Assembly: GCA_003184365.1 (NCBI GenBank)
Contig: NKYR01000205.1
Coordinates: forward strand, 1-42,081
DNA length: 42,081 nucleotides
Direction of reading: 5' to 3'
Source: Evernia prunastri
Taxonomy: Eukaryota; Ascomycota; Lecanoromycetes; Lecanorales; Parmeliaceae
Numbering within the stretch: the stretch's first letter is position 1; each line of letters begins with the position of its first letter. This document shows positions 11,354 to 21,206 of this stretch, piece after piece. The position numbers and the translations under genes are program-made. The notes beneath the pieces are model-generated. The model was not told where the DNA came from. It saw only the letters and a list, made by a program, of their open reading frames with translations, and did no database searches.

Positions 11354-11762
11354 TGCTCATACGCTCCTACTGGGTTGGCTCCCAGGAGAGGTGTGCTAAT
11401 TAGGTCTCGGGAGCTCCCGCTTAGGAACGTCCCTCTACCCAGAACCCACATGAAACTTTGGTGCACATGAGTGCTGGGCATATAAATTCTTTTGTTCGAC
11501 GTTTTGTGTCAAGCTGCGCCGGGAAGGGCGGTAAACGAGAACGTGCGCCTCTTCTTCATACCATCTTGTGCAAGAAGTCGGCACCGGCGACAGTGCAGTC
11601 GCCACAGCGCGCAAACCAGGGATCCTCTCCTTCGAACACACTATCCCAAAGAACTACCACGCCGTCAAGCTTGACATCACAGACCTCAGCGATATCCAAT
11701 CAGCCTTCACAACCGCACTTGATAAGTTCGGCGGCGTCGATGAGGCGGTCAATAATGCAGGT
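11354..11762 (+). pseudogene. SDR-bearing repeat unit, copy B (3' truncated)
   Basis: Plus-strand copy of the dehydrogenase unit. It has the CCTACTGGG...GGCTCCCAGGAGAG lead, the GGGAGCTCCC block at 11409-11418, then the coding remnant with VATARKPG, NYHAVKLDITD and FGGVDEAVNNAG. The start ATG reads ACG. The same loss of the glycine-rich cofactor loop as in copies A and C is present. The unit stops at about 11762, where it abuts a piece of the foldback-element interior. Confidence 0.75.
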
Positions 11763-11908
11763 CCCGCTACCCTACGGCTTCTAATCGCCCCAAGGGTTTC
11801 TCTACCCTACGGTTACATTTAGAATCCCTGCGGTATATTATCCCCTACAGTATAAAAGTCCCTACAATTTCAGAATCCTTATACTTTCAGAGTCCCTATA
11901 CTTTCACT
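11763..11908. repeat. Fragment of the 16.3-19.0 kb foldback element interior
   Basis: Contains CGCTACCCTACGGCTTCTAA, GGGTTTCTCTACCCTACGG and CAGAATCCTTATACTTTCAG. The first two match the reverse complement of about 17565-17632, the third matches 18180-18200. A second copy of that element, or a captured piece of it, truncates dehydrogenase copy B here. Confidence 0.7.
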
Positions 11909-12418
11909 TGGATGCCGCGTCAAACTGCCACTGGATTATATGAGCAAGGCTGGCAGTCGTGAGTGCAAATTCTGCATGCAAGGTTGGTTCATGCTGGCCA
12001 GTCATATTGACAGCTCCCCAGGCGATCCACAAGCTGGGAGACAAGGGAAAGAGGGGTTGGTGTCTTCGGCGTTTTTGATCCAGTGGACATTTGTTTTATA
12101 TTCTTCTCTATTTTATTCCAGCCCCCAGCTGCTATATGCGCTACGTTCAAGGCTTTATTGGCCTGATTTGAGTTGAGGACGTTTCGTTTGCATGGAAGTT
12201 GGGGTAGAGATAGCGAAGGTCACCGTAGGCTGAAGTGGTGGAGCGCCAGTATTTGCTTGGTTGGTAACCAGTGGTGAGGAAGGTAGAAGGATTGCATTGT
12301 GGAAAGCTGGGGTGCGTTAAGAGTCCGGATTGGACGGGTGTCACTCATCTAAAGTCTTGCAGTGATCGATGCAGCTTTCAGCTAGGCCGAGCACGTTGTC
12401 TCTATAGCTATTGCTTTG
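11909..12418. other. No gene seen
   Basis: 3' flank of the kinase gene. Short frames lack family resemblance and no repeat link was noticed. Confidence 0.4.
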
Positions 12419-13702
12419 TCAACCCGGATAAGCCCCTTTCTGAACCTCCCTCCGATAGGGTATCTCGCCTTGCAATTCCTTCCTTCTCAGATATTCGAGG
12501 ATGGTCCAATCATACACATGATCATAATCGAAGCCCTCGCGCACGAAGAGATCACGAAAGACTTTACGTAGATAGGAATATTTCGGTTTCTTGTCAAACT
12601 TAAGAGAACGAATGTAGTCGAAATAAACCGCAAATTCCTGAGGGAGATCCTCGCACAGATCCCCTGTATTGATCTTTCTCTTCTCCTCCAAGATAAGTTC
12701 TTCCTTTTGCGTCTGATTGGTGGCCATGAGACCTTGCCATAGAAGAGAGCCCCGGAGGAAGTAGAGAAGCATGTACCCGAGGGATTCCAAATCATCGCAG
12801 CAACGTTGCACTTGACTAGGCGTTAGTCTTTGCNNNNNNNNNNNNGTCTGATTGGTGGCCATGAGACCTTGCCATAGAAGAGAGCCCCGGAGGAAGTAGA
12901 GAAGCATGTACCCGAGGGATTCCAAATCATCGCAGCAATGTTGCCCTTGACTAGGCGTTAGTCTTTGCGCAGCAAGAACCGAGGATATCACACTTACCAA
13001 CACCTAAATGACCGTTGATGCTGGCAAAACGGGCCGTGCCGATTAAATGTGGATTCCGGGCACGACCGGTATTGATTTGAGTAGTAAGGCGTTCCGTGGC
13101 GAGGCCCAAATCCGTCACATAAATCAGATTCCCCTCCTTCCCCACACCCATTAAGAAATTCTCCGGCTTGATGTCTCGATGAATGACGCTCTTGGAATGG
13201 ATGTATTCAAGACGGTAAAGGAGCTGGTCGACGAGCATCAACACAGTCTTGAGAGAGAATTTGCGACCGCAGAAGTTGAAAAGGTCTTCCAGACTCGGCC
13301 CCAAAAGATCAAACACCATAGTATTATACTCACACTCCGTCCCATAAGCGTGGACTCGTGGAATACCGACACCACCAGAAAGGAACCGATAAGTATCAGC
13401 TTCGCCTTCTAATAAAGAGGGATCGATAGACACATGTTCGAGTTTGATAGCGACATCTTCGCCGGTATTGATGTTGGTTCCTTGCCTGTGATGAGCCTTA
13501 ATAGGCAGCTGGGGCTTCCACATCCGTTTTACCTATGTATACAGTGCCGAAGCCGCCCCCACCGATCCTCCTTTGCAGCTGATATTTACCGGCTATACGT
13601 AGATCCTAATGTATGAGCTGTTAGTATACCATAGCCACGTCCTGCCGATAAGGCTTTTTTGGGATGCAAGATCGAACACAACTTACTCACCAAGTTCCCC
13701 AT
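12419..13702 (-). CDS. Casein kinase 1-like Ser/Thr protein kinase (interrupted by assembly gap)
   Basis: Four-exon model: 13702-13691, 13605-13533, 13480-12998 and 12945-12419. Introns are 85, 52 and 52 nt; intron 1 has GTGAGT, TACTAAC and TTAG. The protein starts MGNLDLRIAGKYQLQ, with glycine loop RIGGGGFGTVYIG, VAIKLEH (ATP lysine), catalytic HRDIKPEN, DLG in place of DFG, and the CK1 signature RNPHLIGTARFASINGHLGV. The C-terminus follows RSLKFDKKPKYSYLR. Removing the 123-bp duplicate plus 12 N at 12711-12845 leaves a 960-nt CDS, exactly 319 aa, so the gene is probably intact. CK1 kinases phosphorylate acidic-primed serines; such dispersed paralogues are a known fungal expansion. It is divergent from the DUF7924 gene. 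CC in the segment CCDDLES (usually RR) fits C-to-T mutation. Confidence 0.8.
12711..12968. repeat. 123-bp duplication flanking a 12-N gap
   Basis: 12711-12833 and 12846-12968 are the same 123 bp with two mismatches, separated only by Ns (12834-12845). The duplicated part covers the end of kinase intron 3 and the start of exon 4. The two flanks plus Ns add 135 bp, so both forms keep frame, but only the collapsed form gives a normal kinase. Confidence 0.9.
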
Positions 13703-13986
13703 TTGTGAACCGGATAGAAGCTGCAGTGGACAGAGTGCTCGCGCATCATTTCGATGGGACGAAGATTAAAAGGAGTAGGTGCTTATCGGCACATAAGATA
13801 TGTTTAGTGTTCTCTAGGCAGCAGCCATTCCGTTGATTGGCTATCAACCCCGCAATCCAAAACGACTTACACGCTAGCATGGTCGTCGGAAGCGCGCGCT
13901 ACCTGCATCTCATTCGTGATTATCCATCATCCACTGGAAGAAACGTGTCATAAGTCTGAGATTCATTGCCTTTAGAGAAAACTCCA
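13703..13986. promoter_or_regulatory. Divergent intergenic region shared by kinase and DUF7924 genes
   Basis: 284 bp separate the two start codons, with the kinase leftward and DUF7924 rightward. Both promoters must lie here or overlap the genes, so co-regulation is plausible. No clear TATA box or named binding site was recognised. Confidence 0.45.
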
Positions 13987-15558
13987 ATGCCCCACACTCG
14001 AAAGCGACAGCTATGTGTTGAAGCCGAGCCTACGACTGACTCTTCACTGCTGCCCATCACTAAACGACGAAAGCTCGAGAAGCAGCAACGACACAGGACA
14101 CCCAGCTGGTTTTGGGACAACTTGTCACGACAGTGGCTAACTCCTCGCGCTCTCCAAGAGTTTGATCGAAGAACAGAGTGGCCTGCTACTCCTTTACCGC
14201 CTGATCGGACTGGCAAGGAAGACATTGACCTTGCACAACTCAAGCGCTTCGCAAGACACGGTGGACCAAGCCTTGGGCACCTGAGAGCTGTAAGTTCCAT
14301 CTAACCCTTTTGAAAGTGCCTTCTGACTCTATGCCAGTACCCAGAACCCGAAACCGCCCTTACTTCCAATCGAACGATGTCGTCAAGTCAATCGGGCTCC
14401 CGGAAACGAGCCAAGACTGGAAGAGAATCGGATATATCCTGGAAGACCAAGAAATCCTCTGCCTACGACGGCGGCTTCGAGCAGCATCTCATCGATCATG
14501 GCGTCTATCCTGAAGGCTATGGTGGTGTCAGAAATTTGCAAGAGCCGTACAACTGGGAGGAGATAAATGCAAGATTAGCACTGCCTCGAGCCTCCCTATC
14601 GCCATCACGCTTCACTCGTGAAGCATTTCTAGATTTCAAGGAGAATAATCAAGAGGCATTGACTGAAAATACTACAATGAGCAAGGCATTCCCGATCATT
14701 GCTGGCACCTCCGACATTCTCTCCCAGGAGAACCTTCTCTTCGGAAACCTCAAACACCTGACCGATGGCTCTATCACCAAGGCCAAGCCAGACTACTACG
14801 ATGGGAGCCGTCCGGCGGATCTCAATAAACAGATCCGGGAAGAGTTAGGGCCTTATATCGTGCCGTCGACGAACACCGCTGCACCGTTCTTGCCTAACTT
14901 CTTCACGGAGGGAAAAGGACCCAATGGGAATACCGCTGTGTGCAAGCGACAAGCTTTATATGACGGTGCTTTAGGTGCCCGTGGGATACATGAGCTTCGG
15001 TCGTACGTTGACCTAGAGACGGCTTACGACAACAATGCGTATACGATCACGTCGACTTATCATGGTGGCACAGGAGACCTCACGATCTATTCTACGCATC
15101 CTACTCCATCCAATGATCCACAGAATCCAATTGAGTATCGCATGACTCAGCTTAGAGGATGGAAGATGACGGACATCCCGGAAACTTTCCGACAAGGAGC
15201 TAGCGCTTTAAGGAATGCTAGGGACTGGGCGAAAGAGAAACGGGAAGAGCTTATGATTGCGGCAAACGGCAAGGTGGCAGATGCGGAAAATTCAGATTTG
15301 GTTTCATCCACGCAGAGCTTTGTATCACTGCCATCGAACGAGGCCACTCAGCCAGAATCTGAGACGTCAGCGGACGAACTTGCCCTGGACGTTAGTACGT
15401 TTAGTAGCTCCAGTCACAGAACTCCGGTCAGAGCTCAAATGAATCTTCCACCCAAAGTCTCCCCGAATCGTCAATCCAAGAAAGCGTCTCAAGTCAGGAA
15501 GAGGCTTAGCAGGAGACCTGAAGCCTCACAAGTCATCTATAGAGAACCCAGGCTCTAG
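13987..15558 (+). CDS. DUF7924-type fungal protein with PD-(D/E)XK-like core, intact
   Basis: Two exons, 13987-14289 and 14338-15558, joined across a 48-nt intron (GTAAGT...GCCAG), giving 507 aa. The start is MPHTRKRQ. The N-terminal part is basic with a nuclear-signal-like TKRRKLEKQQ, then RTPSWFWDNLSRQWLT and LKRFARHGGP. After the intron come FEQHLIDHGVYPEGYGG and the core. The core shows KPDYYDGSRP (PD at about 252-253), NFFTEGKG (E292-x-K294) and KRQALYDGALGAR (Q306), the order expected of a PD-(D/E)XK nuclease fold. YDNNAYTITSTYHGG and the RQGASALRNARDWAKEKRE helix follow, with a low-complexity tail. The family name is from memory; the nuclease reading is mine. No lesions are seen. Confidence 0.75.
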
Positions 15559-16106
15559 TGCAAAGAGGCACATCTGCGGCGATGATGGCGTGCGGAAGCT
15601 GGTTTACCAGCACAACCCGCTCCAGCTGTCGTGTATTACCGGCACGGATTCTGCCGCTGGAAGGTTGGATGGCGTGCATTCGCGGTTCAGGCATTCGCAG
15701 GGCTGTGCTTTGGTGTGCAACACCACTAAGAGCTCCGATGGAGGTGACCGAAGACGTCATGGGGCGCTGAGTATGGTACCTTTGGCGTCAGGTCGACTGG
15801 TCATGTCGAGTCCCGGTTGAGCTCACGTCCGAACAAATCTCGGATGCCAGGCTTCCAAGGGCATACTACGATGCGTTCCAGACCGCCATACGGCTCTCAA
15901 ACACCGTGTCATCCACCGTATCCAACGCGATGCTTGCCGTTCCCACTCGGTGGACTCGTGGTATCTTGAAGTGAACTCGACTTAGACAAGCTGAAGCACG
16001 ATTGAAGAGCAGAAACCTGCCAGGACAAGGTGTACCGTCTCTTCCCTCCAACACCACGAGGGGGGTGGTTCACCTTTGAATATCCATCCAAAACTGCCAC
16101 TACAAA
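15559..16106 (+). pseudogene. Coding-like remnant of unknown family
   Basis: After the DUF7924 stop, two frames look coding-like. One carries VRKLVYQHNPLQLSCITG (about 15590-15650). Another, 15770-15976, carries ISDARLPRAYYDAFQTAIRL and NAMLAVPTRWTRG before TGA. They lie in different frames with no clear intron, so this is probably debris of one broken gene. I do not recognise it. Confidence 0.25.
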
Positions 16107-16165
16107 ATAGATCATCGGACTCATGCACGTTTCACTTTAACAAAAATCTACTTTGGGTGAGACCA
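16107..16165 (+). repeat. MITE-like repeat fragment
   Basis: Contains CTACTTTGGGTGAGACCAAA preceded by a stretch matching, in reverse complement, the sequence at about 23040-23100. Related pieces are at 22905-23065, 28355-28400 and 32880-32960. A homopolymer-rich C/A tract follows (16160-16240). Confidence 0.55.
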
Positions 16166-16373
16166 AATGTGGCACCCCAAACCCCACAAAACCTAATTAT
16201 AGGGCCCCCCCCTCTCCCTTCCCACCCCCTAAAAAAAATTAAGAATAGGTTCCCGCTTCCCTGAAAAACAATCGTGTGTAGACTAGCTCTCCCAAGCCAG
16301 ATCTCCTAGGACCTACACTCTCCAGACACAGCATCAGGAATGGACTCTGCTTGTTGCTAGGTATCTGCTTGGG

Positions 16374-16760
16374 TCTATAGAATTTTCGAATAGAGCTGAG
16401 CTGAGTCGTGCTTATGCCATTTACCCGGTACATATTTCTTGTTGCTCTTTGTATCCTGCCTATGGGACGTCTTAGGGAACGGTCTTAGAAGAAATCTCCT
16501 GAAAGCATCCTCCTATGGCGTTCAGTGATCTGGCTAAATCCACTAGGAGCACCCTCAATCCCGACAGAGTCTCCAGAACGGACTCGCTGAATCCGCAATA
16601 ACTTTTGGACCTTCGGCATTCAAAAGTGGAAGTCGTTTGATCTACTAAGAAGTAACCTCAGTGAACTTCAGAACCTCAAAAAACGGACTTGCTGGGTTCA
16701 CTAGGTCTAAAACAAAGTATATTCTGCTTAGTTTCAGCTTTGAGAATTACTTGAGAACAA
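16374..16760. mobile_element. 387-bp insertion in the foldback element, 9-bp direct repeat
   Basis: CTGCTTGGG occurs at 16365-16373 and again at 16761-16769, and the sequence outside is continuous with the right arm of the foldback element. This is what an insertion with a 9-bp target-site duplication leaves. No terminal inverted repeat or coding frame was found in the insert. A 9-bp duplication is typical of Mutator-like elements. Confidence 0.55.
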
Positions 16761-17389
16761 CTGCTTGGGAATATCAATGATACGATAGCATGAGCTTCAG
16801 CGTAGATAAATCCAAGTATTCCAACCGGCCACGAATAGTTTATTCTTCAACTATGCATGACTTTATAGATAGTCAATGAATCGCCAGAGCTGCAATTAGC
16901 CATAAGAGTATTATATCGCTGATGGTGTAAACCACTGCGCGTGGTGTGAGCCATTTCTAGTGGACCACTTTTGGTGCACACCACGGCTGATAGGGTGGAC
17001 CATGCCTGATGGGGTGGCCCACTTTTGGTGTACGCCATCACTCATGGGGTGAACCACGCCTGGTGGGGCACACCACACCACATGAGTTCACATCTCCCGA
17101 AGATCCTTCCGGTAAACCCGATTTCTTACTGTTGCAACACCTCCAGTAACACAGACCATTAAGACATATCCATAATCCTTGAAAGAGTATGAATATAGAA
17201 CGCCGGTTAGAGGTTTGTAGGAACCTTATATGGCGCAGGGATCTTTGAGTATATTTTGAAATTACAGACTTGAGAGAATTTTGAGGGAGGAACTTGAACA
17301 AAGCAGGAACTTTGAAGGAAATAAAGTCTCTATAATGAGAATTCTGAGGCTATGAGGATTGTGTGTGCTTTGGAAATATAGGAACTCTA

Positions 17390-18330
17390 AAAGTATAGAG
17401 ATTCTAAAAGTCTAGGGACCTTTATGTCATAGAAGATTTTATATCGCAGAGATTTTGAAAGTGTAAAGACCTAAAAGGTGTAGAGACTTTTATGTCGTAG
17501 GAGATAGTATACCGTAGGGTAGAGAAACCCCCACGGTGATAGGAACCGTAGGGTAGAGGAAAGCCGTAAGGTAGAGGAAACCGTAGGGTAGAGAAACCCT
17601 TGGGGTGATTAGAAGCCGTAGGGTAGCGGGAAACCGCAGGGACTTTTATGCTGCAGGGGATTTCATGCCGCAGGGACTTTGATGCCGCAGAAGCTTTTAT
17701 GCCGTAGGGGCTTTTATGCCGTAGGGGATTTTATGGAAGTAGGGACTTTTGTGTCATAGAGAATTTTTTGCTGCAAGGATTCTGAAGGTGTAGGGTCTAA
17801 AAAAGTGTAGGGAAGAGGAAACCGTAGGGTAGAGAAACCCTTGGGGCGATGAGAAGCCGTAGGGTGGTGGGAAACGTGGGGTAGAGAAACCCCTAGGGTG
17901 ATTGGAAGCCATAGGGCACAGGGAAACCGCAGGGTAGAAAGATTCCTACGGTGATTGGAGGATTAATTCTTTCACGCAAGGCAGATCTCAGCCTTGCGGT
18001 AAACTCATGCCCTACGCTTATCCCTTGCCCCAGGGAATAGCTTAGCCTCACGGTACACTCGGCCCCCGGGTTTTCTTAGTACCACACGCCACTCCCTTGC
18101 CCTAGGGTATAGCTTGGCCTCACGGTACACTCAGCCCCCAGGTTATCTTGGTACCGCACACCACTCCCTTGGCGGGTATTCAGAATCCTTATACTTTCAG
18201 AGTCCCTATACTTTCAGAATCCCTGCAGCCTTAGAATCCTCATACTTTCAGAGTCTCTATACTTCTAAAGTCCCTACTTTTTAGGACCTTACAATTTGAT
18301 AATCTCCCAGCATAAAAGTCCCCACACTTT
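17390..18330. repeat. Degenerate short-unit repeats inside the foldback element
   Basis: Repeats of words such as CCGTAGGGTAGAGAAACC, GTAGGGACTTTTATG and TATAGAGATTCTAAAAG on the left half, and their complements (AGAGTCCCTATACTTTCAG) on the right half. Near the centre (17990-18170) a roughly 75-bp unit with CTCACGGTACACTC and CACCACTCCCTTG is repeated about two to three times. No open frame of note. Confidence 0.75.
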
Positions 18331-18986
18331 TTTAGACCCTACACCTTCAGAATTCTTGCGGCAAAATATTCTCTATGACACAAAAGTCCCTACCACCTTT
18401 TAGGTCTTTACACTTTCAGAATCTCTATACTTCGAAGTTCCTCTTTCAAATTCTCCAAAGTCTGTGATTTCAAAAATATTCTCAAAGATCCCTGCGCCAT
18501 AAAGGTTCCTATAAATAAGCCTCTAACCGGCGTTCTATATCCATGCTCTTTCAAGAAATAAGGATATGTCTTGATGGTCATTGTTACTGGAGGTGTTGCA
18601 ACAGCAAGAAATCGGGTTTACCAGAAGGACCTTCAGGAGATGTGAACTCATGTGGTGTACCACACCAGCGATGGCGTACACCAAAAATGGTCCATCCCAC
18701 CAGGCGTGGTACACCCCATCAGCCGCGGTGTGCACCAAAAGTGGTCCACCCCATGATTGATGAGGTACACCAAAAATGGTCCACACCACGGGCCGTGGCT
18801 CACACCATCAGCGATACAACACTCTTGTGACTAATTGCAGCTCTGGCGATTCACTGACTATCCATAAGGTCATGCGTAGTTGAAGAATAAATTATTCGTG
18901 GCCGGTTGGAGTACTTGAATTTATCTACGCTGAAGCTAATGCTATCGTATTATTGATATTCCCAAGCAGATACCTAGCAACAAGCA

Positions 18987-19770
18987 TATCGCTTTTATAA
19001 TCGGATGCCAGAGACTCAAGTAATTCGGCCTCTTTGTCATCTCGACGATCTTGCTGTCTGCTTGCTTGAGATGCTTCAAACATGTCCAAGATGCGTTTCT
19101 GGATATCAACTGATAGCAACATGTGAGTCGATGCATTGTTGTAGAATGCTTTTTCTCTCTCTCTGTCGGAGAGTGTACAATACTGCATACAACTGTCGTT
19201 GGAGGTTTGAACCTTTTCAGCATGTCTCCCCAGTTGTCCAGCTCCAATGTGCCCCGAATGCCTCGCTTGAACGAACTCTGAGATAGATGACAAATCAGTC
19301 GGGTTTGATACTCGAAGATATTGGAATAGAGCTCTACGACAGCCTGGACGAAGTCTGAATGAGCAGGCTTATTGACATCCCGTAGATAGAGCTCTTCTAT
19401 AATTCTGTACAAACGTAAAAGGTCAGAAATGGAATTGAGGCCTTCTATCATAGCATGACTCTGTTGTAAGGAATTCAATAATAACTATACTTTGATTCAG
19501 CAGTTACCAGTACAGCTTTTATATCAGAGCACAGCTTACCGGAAGAAGAATCGACACCCCTGACCACGCTAACGCCGCGTACGGCTGGGCGCTAAGAGCT
19601 TCAGAAACGATATCGTTGGACCAGAGGACGAATTTGATGACCTTTTCACCCTGTTCCCGCACTTTGACTGATTTCTTGCCAAGATTGACGACCCACTGAT
19701 CAGCTTCCCGGTCTTGTAAATTCGAATTGATAATGGTCTCGATAAGCTCAGGGCTTAGACAAGGATCTGC
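18987..19770 (-). pseudogene. NLR N-terminal region (NACHT_N type), truncated at both ends
   Basis: Minus-strand exon ending at 19540 carries LSPELIETIINSNLQDREAD and PYAALAWSGVSILLP. A 55-nt intron (GTAAGC...GTATAG, 19539-19485) leads to the next exon with HAMIEGLNSISDLLRLYRII and FEYQTRLICHLSQ, RGTLELDNWGDMLKR. Homology then shifts one frame (near 19210, an A-run) to EREKAFYNN, QKRILDMFEASQASRQQDRR and LLESLASDYKSD. This is the region preceding the NACHT NTPase in one fungal NLR class. The 3' side is cut by the foldback element and the 5' side by the TIR MITE. No NACHT or sensor domain remains. A possible continuation (ESIPDAVSGEC) lies beyond the element, left of 16348, but is very weak. 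Confidence 0.75.
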
Positions 19771-20140
19771 GGAGAGTAGGGACACCCTCTGATTCCCTAG
19801 GTTCGTCTCCACAAGGCTACACCCTGAGACAGTGTATTGTATTAACTAGAAGGATGTAAATTCTTCGAGGGTATACTTTCCATTCGATGTTCCTGTATTG
19901 TCTAGAGTAATAAGATGATACTGAACTTCGAAATGTATTGAACTTTCTAATTTTGTATTTTCTAATTCTATGACAGTATTTGGACTTGTGTATCTTTTAA
20001 GTTGTGTAGCCTTCAAGTTTACAGATGTTTTGAGCTTGCTTGCCCTCGAACTTTATACAACCTTCGAGTTAGCACATTGTCTCAGGGTGTGTAGCCTTCC
20101 AAAGACGAACCTAGGGAATCAGAGGGTGTCCATACTCTCC
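19771..20140. mobile_element. 370-bp TIR element (MITE)
   Basis: Terminal inverted repeats of about 60 bp: the left end begins GGAGAGTAGGGACACCCTCT and the right end is its near-exact complement, ending at 20140. The arms include GATTCCCTAGGTTCGTCT. The interior is AT-rich and non-coding. A truncated copy is at 32985-33211. The ATG that would start the adjacent NLR remnant lies inside this element, so it replaced the true start. Confidence 0.8.
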
Positions 20141-20726
20141 CAGTGCCAGAATCGGAACGTAGAAAGGGGGCCAGGATTGGAGCTTGGGAGGGGGTTTTCA
20201 AAAATGGAGCACCGAAGAGCGAGGAAGACGAGATAAAGGGATCCAAAAGTGGAGCAGGAAGTTCAGAGATATACTGGCGCTCGTCTTTAATATGTTTCCT
20301 CGCTCGTTCTCTGCTAAGGACGTTGTCGTCGAATTAACAGGAAAAGTAGAAAATGTCTTACGCAGAAAAAGCAAAAGCGCAGTAATTTATCAGAAGGAAA
20401 CCAAACCTAATAAAAAAGGCAAATCAGCTAGCGCGATTATGTTAAGCAGACGTTGTATTGATTATCTGCAGATATGGAAGGTATTATACTTATCGATCGA
20501 CTGATCACGAACTATAGCCTCCTAACATAATAGAAATCGTATGTATGAACAGGATTTATCGATCTTTAAGCTGACTTGAGCCATCAGAAAGCCTCGTACC
20601 TGTTGCCTATCAATCTGCTGTCCAAAGACTTTGATCACACCAGTTGTAAGATTTCGCATAACTCAAAGGTGGAGGAACCGTCAAATGAGAGGTCTGGTTC
20701 GGTTGAGACTTCGAAAGGCATATGAG
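20141..20726. other. No recognisable gene
   Basis: Plus-strand frames with a basic stretch (VLRRKSKSAVIYQKETKPNK) exist at about 20184-20504, but no domain is recognised and no start or splice context is convincing. Confidence 0.4.
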
Positions 20727-21040
20727 TGTTGAGGGATCTGATGTCGCATTGCATACATTTAGCAGTGCGAATGATGCTATAGGGTAGCGATGTTGAGTAG
20801 CATGGGTAGAAACAGGACAGGTAGAAGTAGGATAGGGTAGAAGCAGAAAGATGAGAAAGAAGTGGGTATACCTTTGACCCTGAAAATAAGGGTCCTATTT
20901 TGACCATCAGTCACGTGAAACTTCCAATATATAAATAGCCAGAGGATGAAGCTAGCACTGGCAGAGACAGCCCTATGAAGCGCAGCGAAAGAAAGCAGCA
21001 CCGTAATAGCCAGTACCGTAGACACCAGTACTGGTAGAAG
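20727..21040 (+). mobile_element. LTR-like repeat, copy 2
   Basis: Full 5' end TGTTGAGGGATCTGATGTCG; the first 260 bp align with 1-270 and similarity fades near 21040. TATA-like ATATAAATAGCC lies near 20930-20941. No partner LTR or coding interior is adjacent, which suits a solo or truncated LTR. Confidence 0.5.
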
Positions 21041-21206
21041 TGGGCGAAGAAGCAGGTTCTAGGAAACAGTGCTTTCCTAGGTTCTCCTACGTCCTGTAAC
21101 CCAGAACCTCAATTTTCATCGAAGTCGGGCTCTCTCAAGCGCAGTATCAGGATTCTATGCCATCCTAGGTGCGGTTTGCTAAGAGCCGCATTGTCCCAAT
21201 AAGAGT

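Larger units (their letters stand above)
16348..18986. mobile_element. Large foldback (long inverted-repeat) element
   Basis: The sequence 16761-17296 is the imperfect reverse complement of 18436-18969, roughly 530-bp arms. The right arm continues to 18986, and that last part matches 16348-16373, so the left arm is split by a 387-bp insertion (16374-16760). The outer arm has CTGCTTGGGAATATCAAT and ACCGGCCACGAATA; the inner arm is built of GGTGTAC/ACCACT-type words. The interior has no gene and is made of short degenerate repeats. I see no obvious target-site duplication. It lies in the NACHT_N pseudogene. It is non-autonomous and could fold into a long hairpin RNA. Confidence 0.8.

Noticed and set aside
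17510..17640. Telomere-like repeat (GTAGGG words)
   Set aside because: The words are degenerate, mixed with AGAGAAACC, and part of an inverted-repeat element; fungal TTAGGG arrays are absent.
16847..18830. Pro/His/Trp-rich frames in both arms of the foldback element as a protein family
   Set aside because: They arise from tandem GGTGTAC/ACCACT words present in inverted orientation, and both strands stay open equally.
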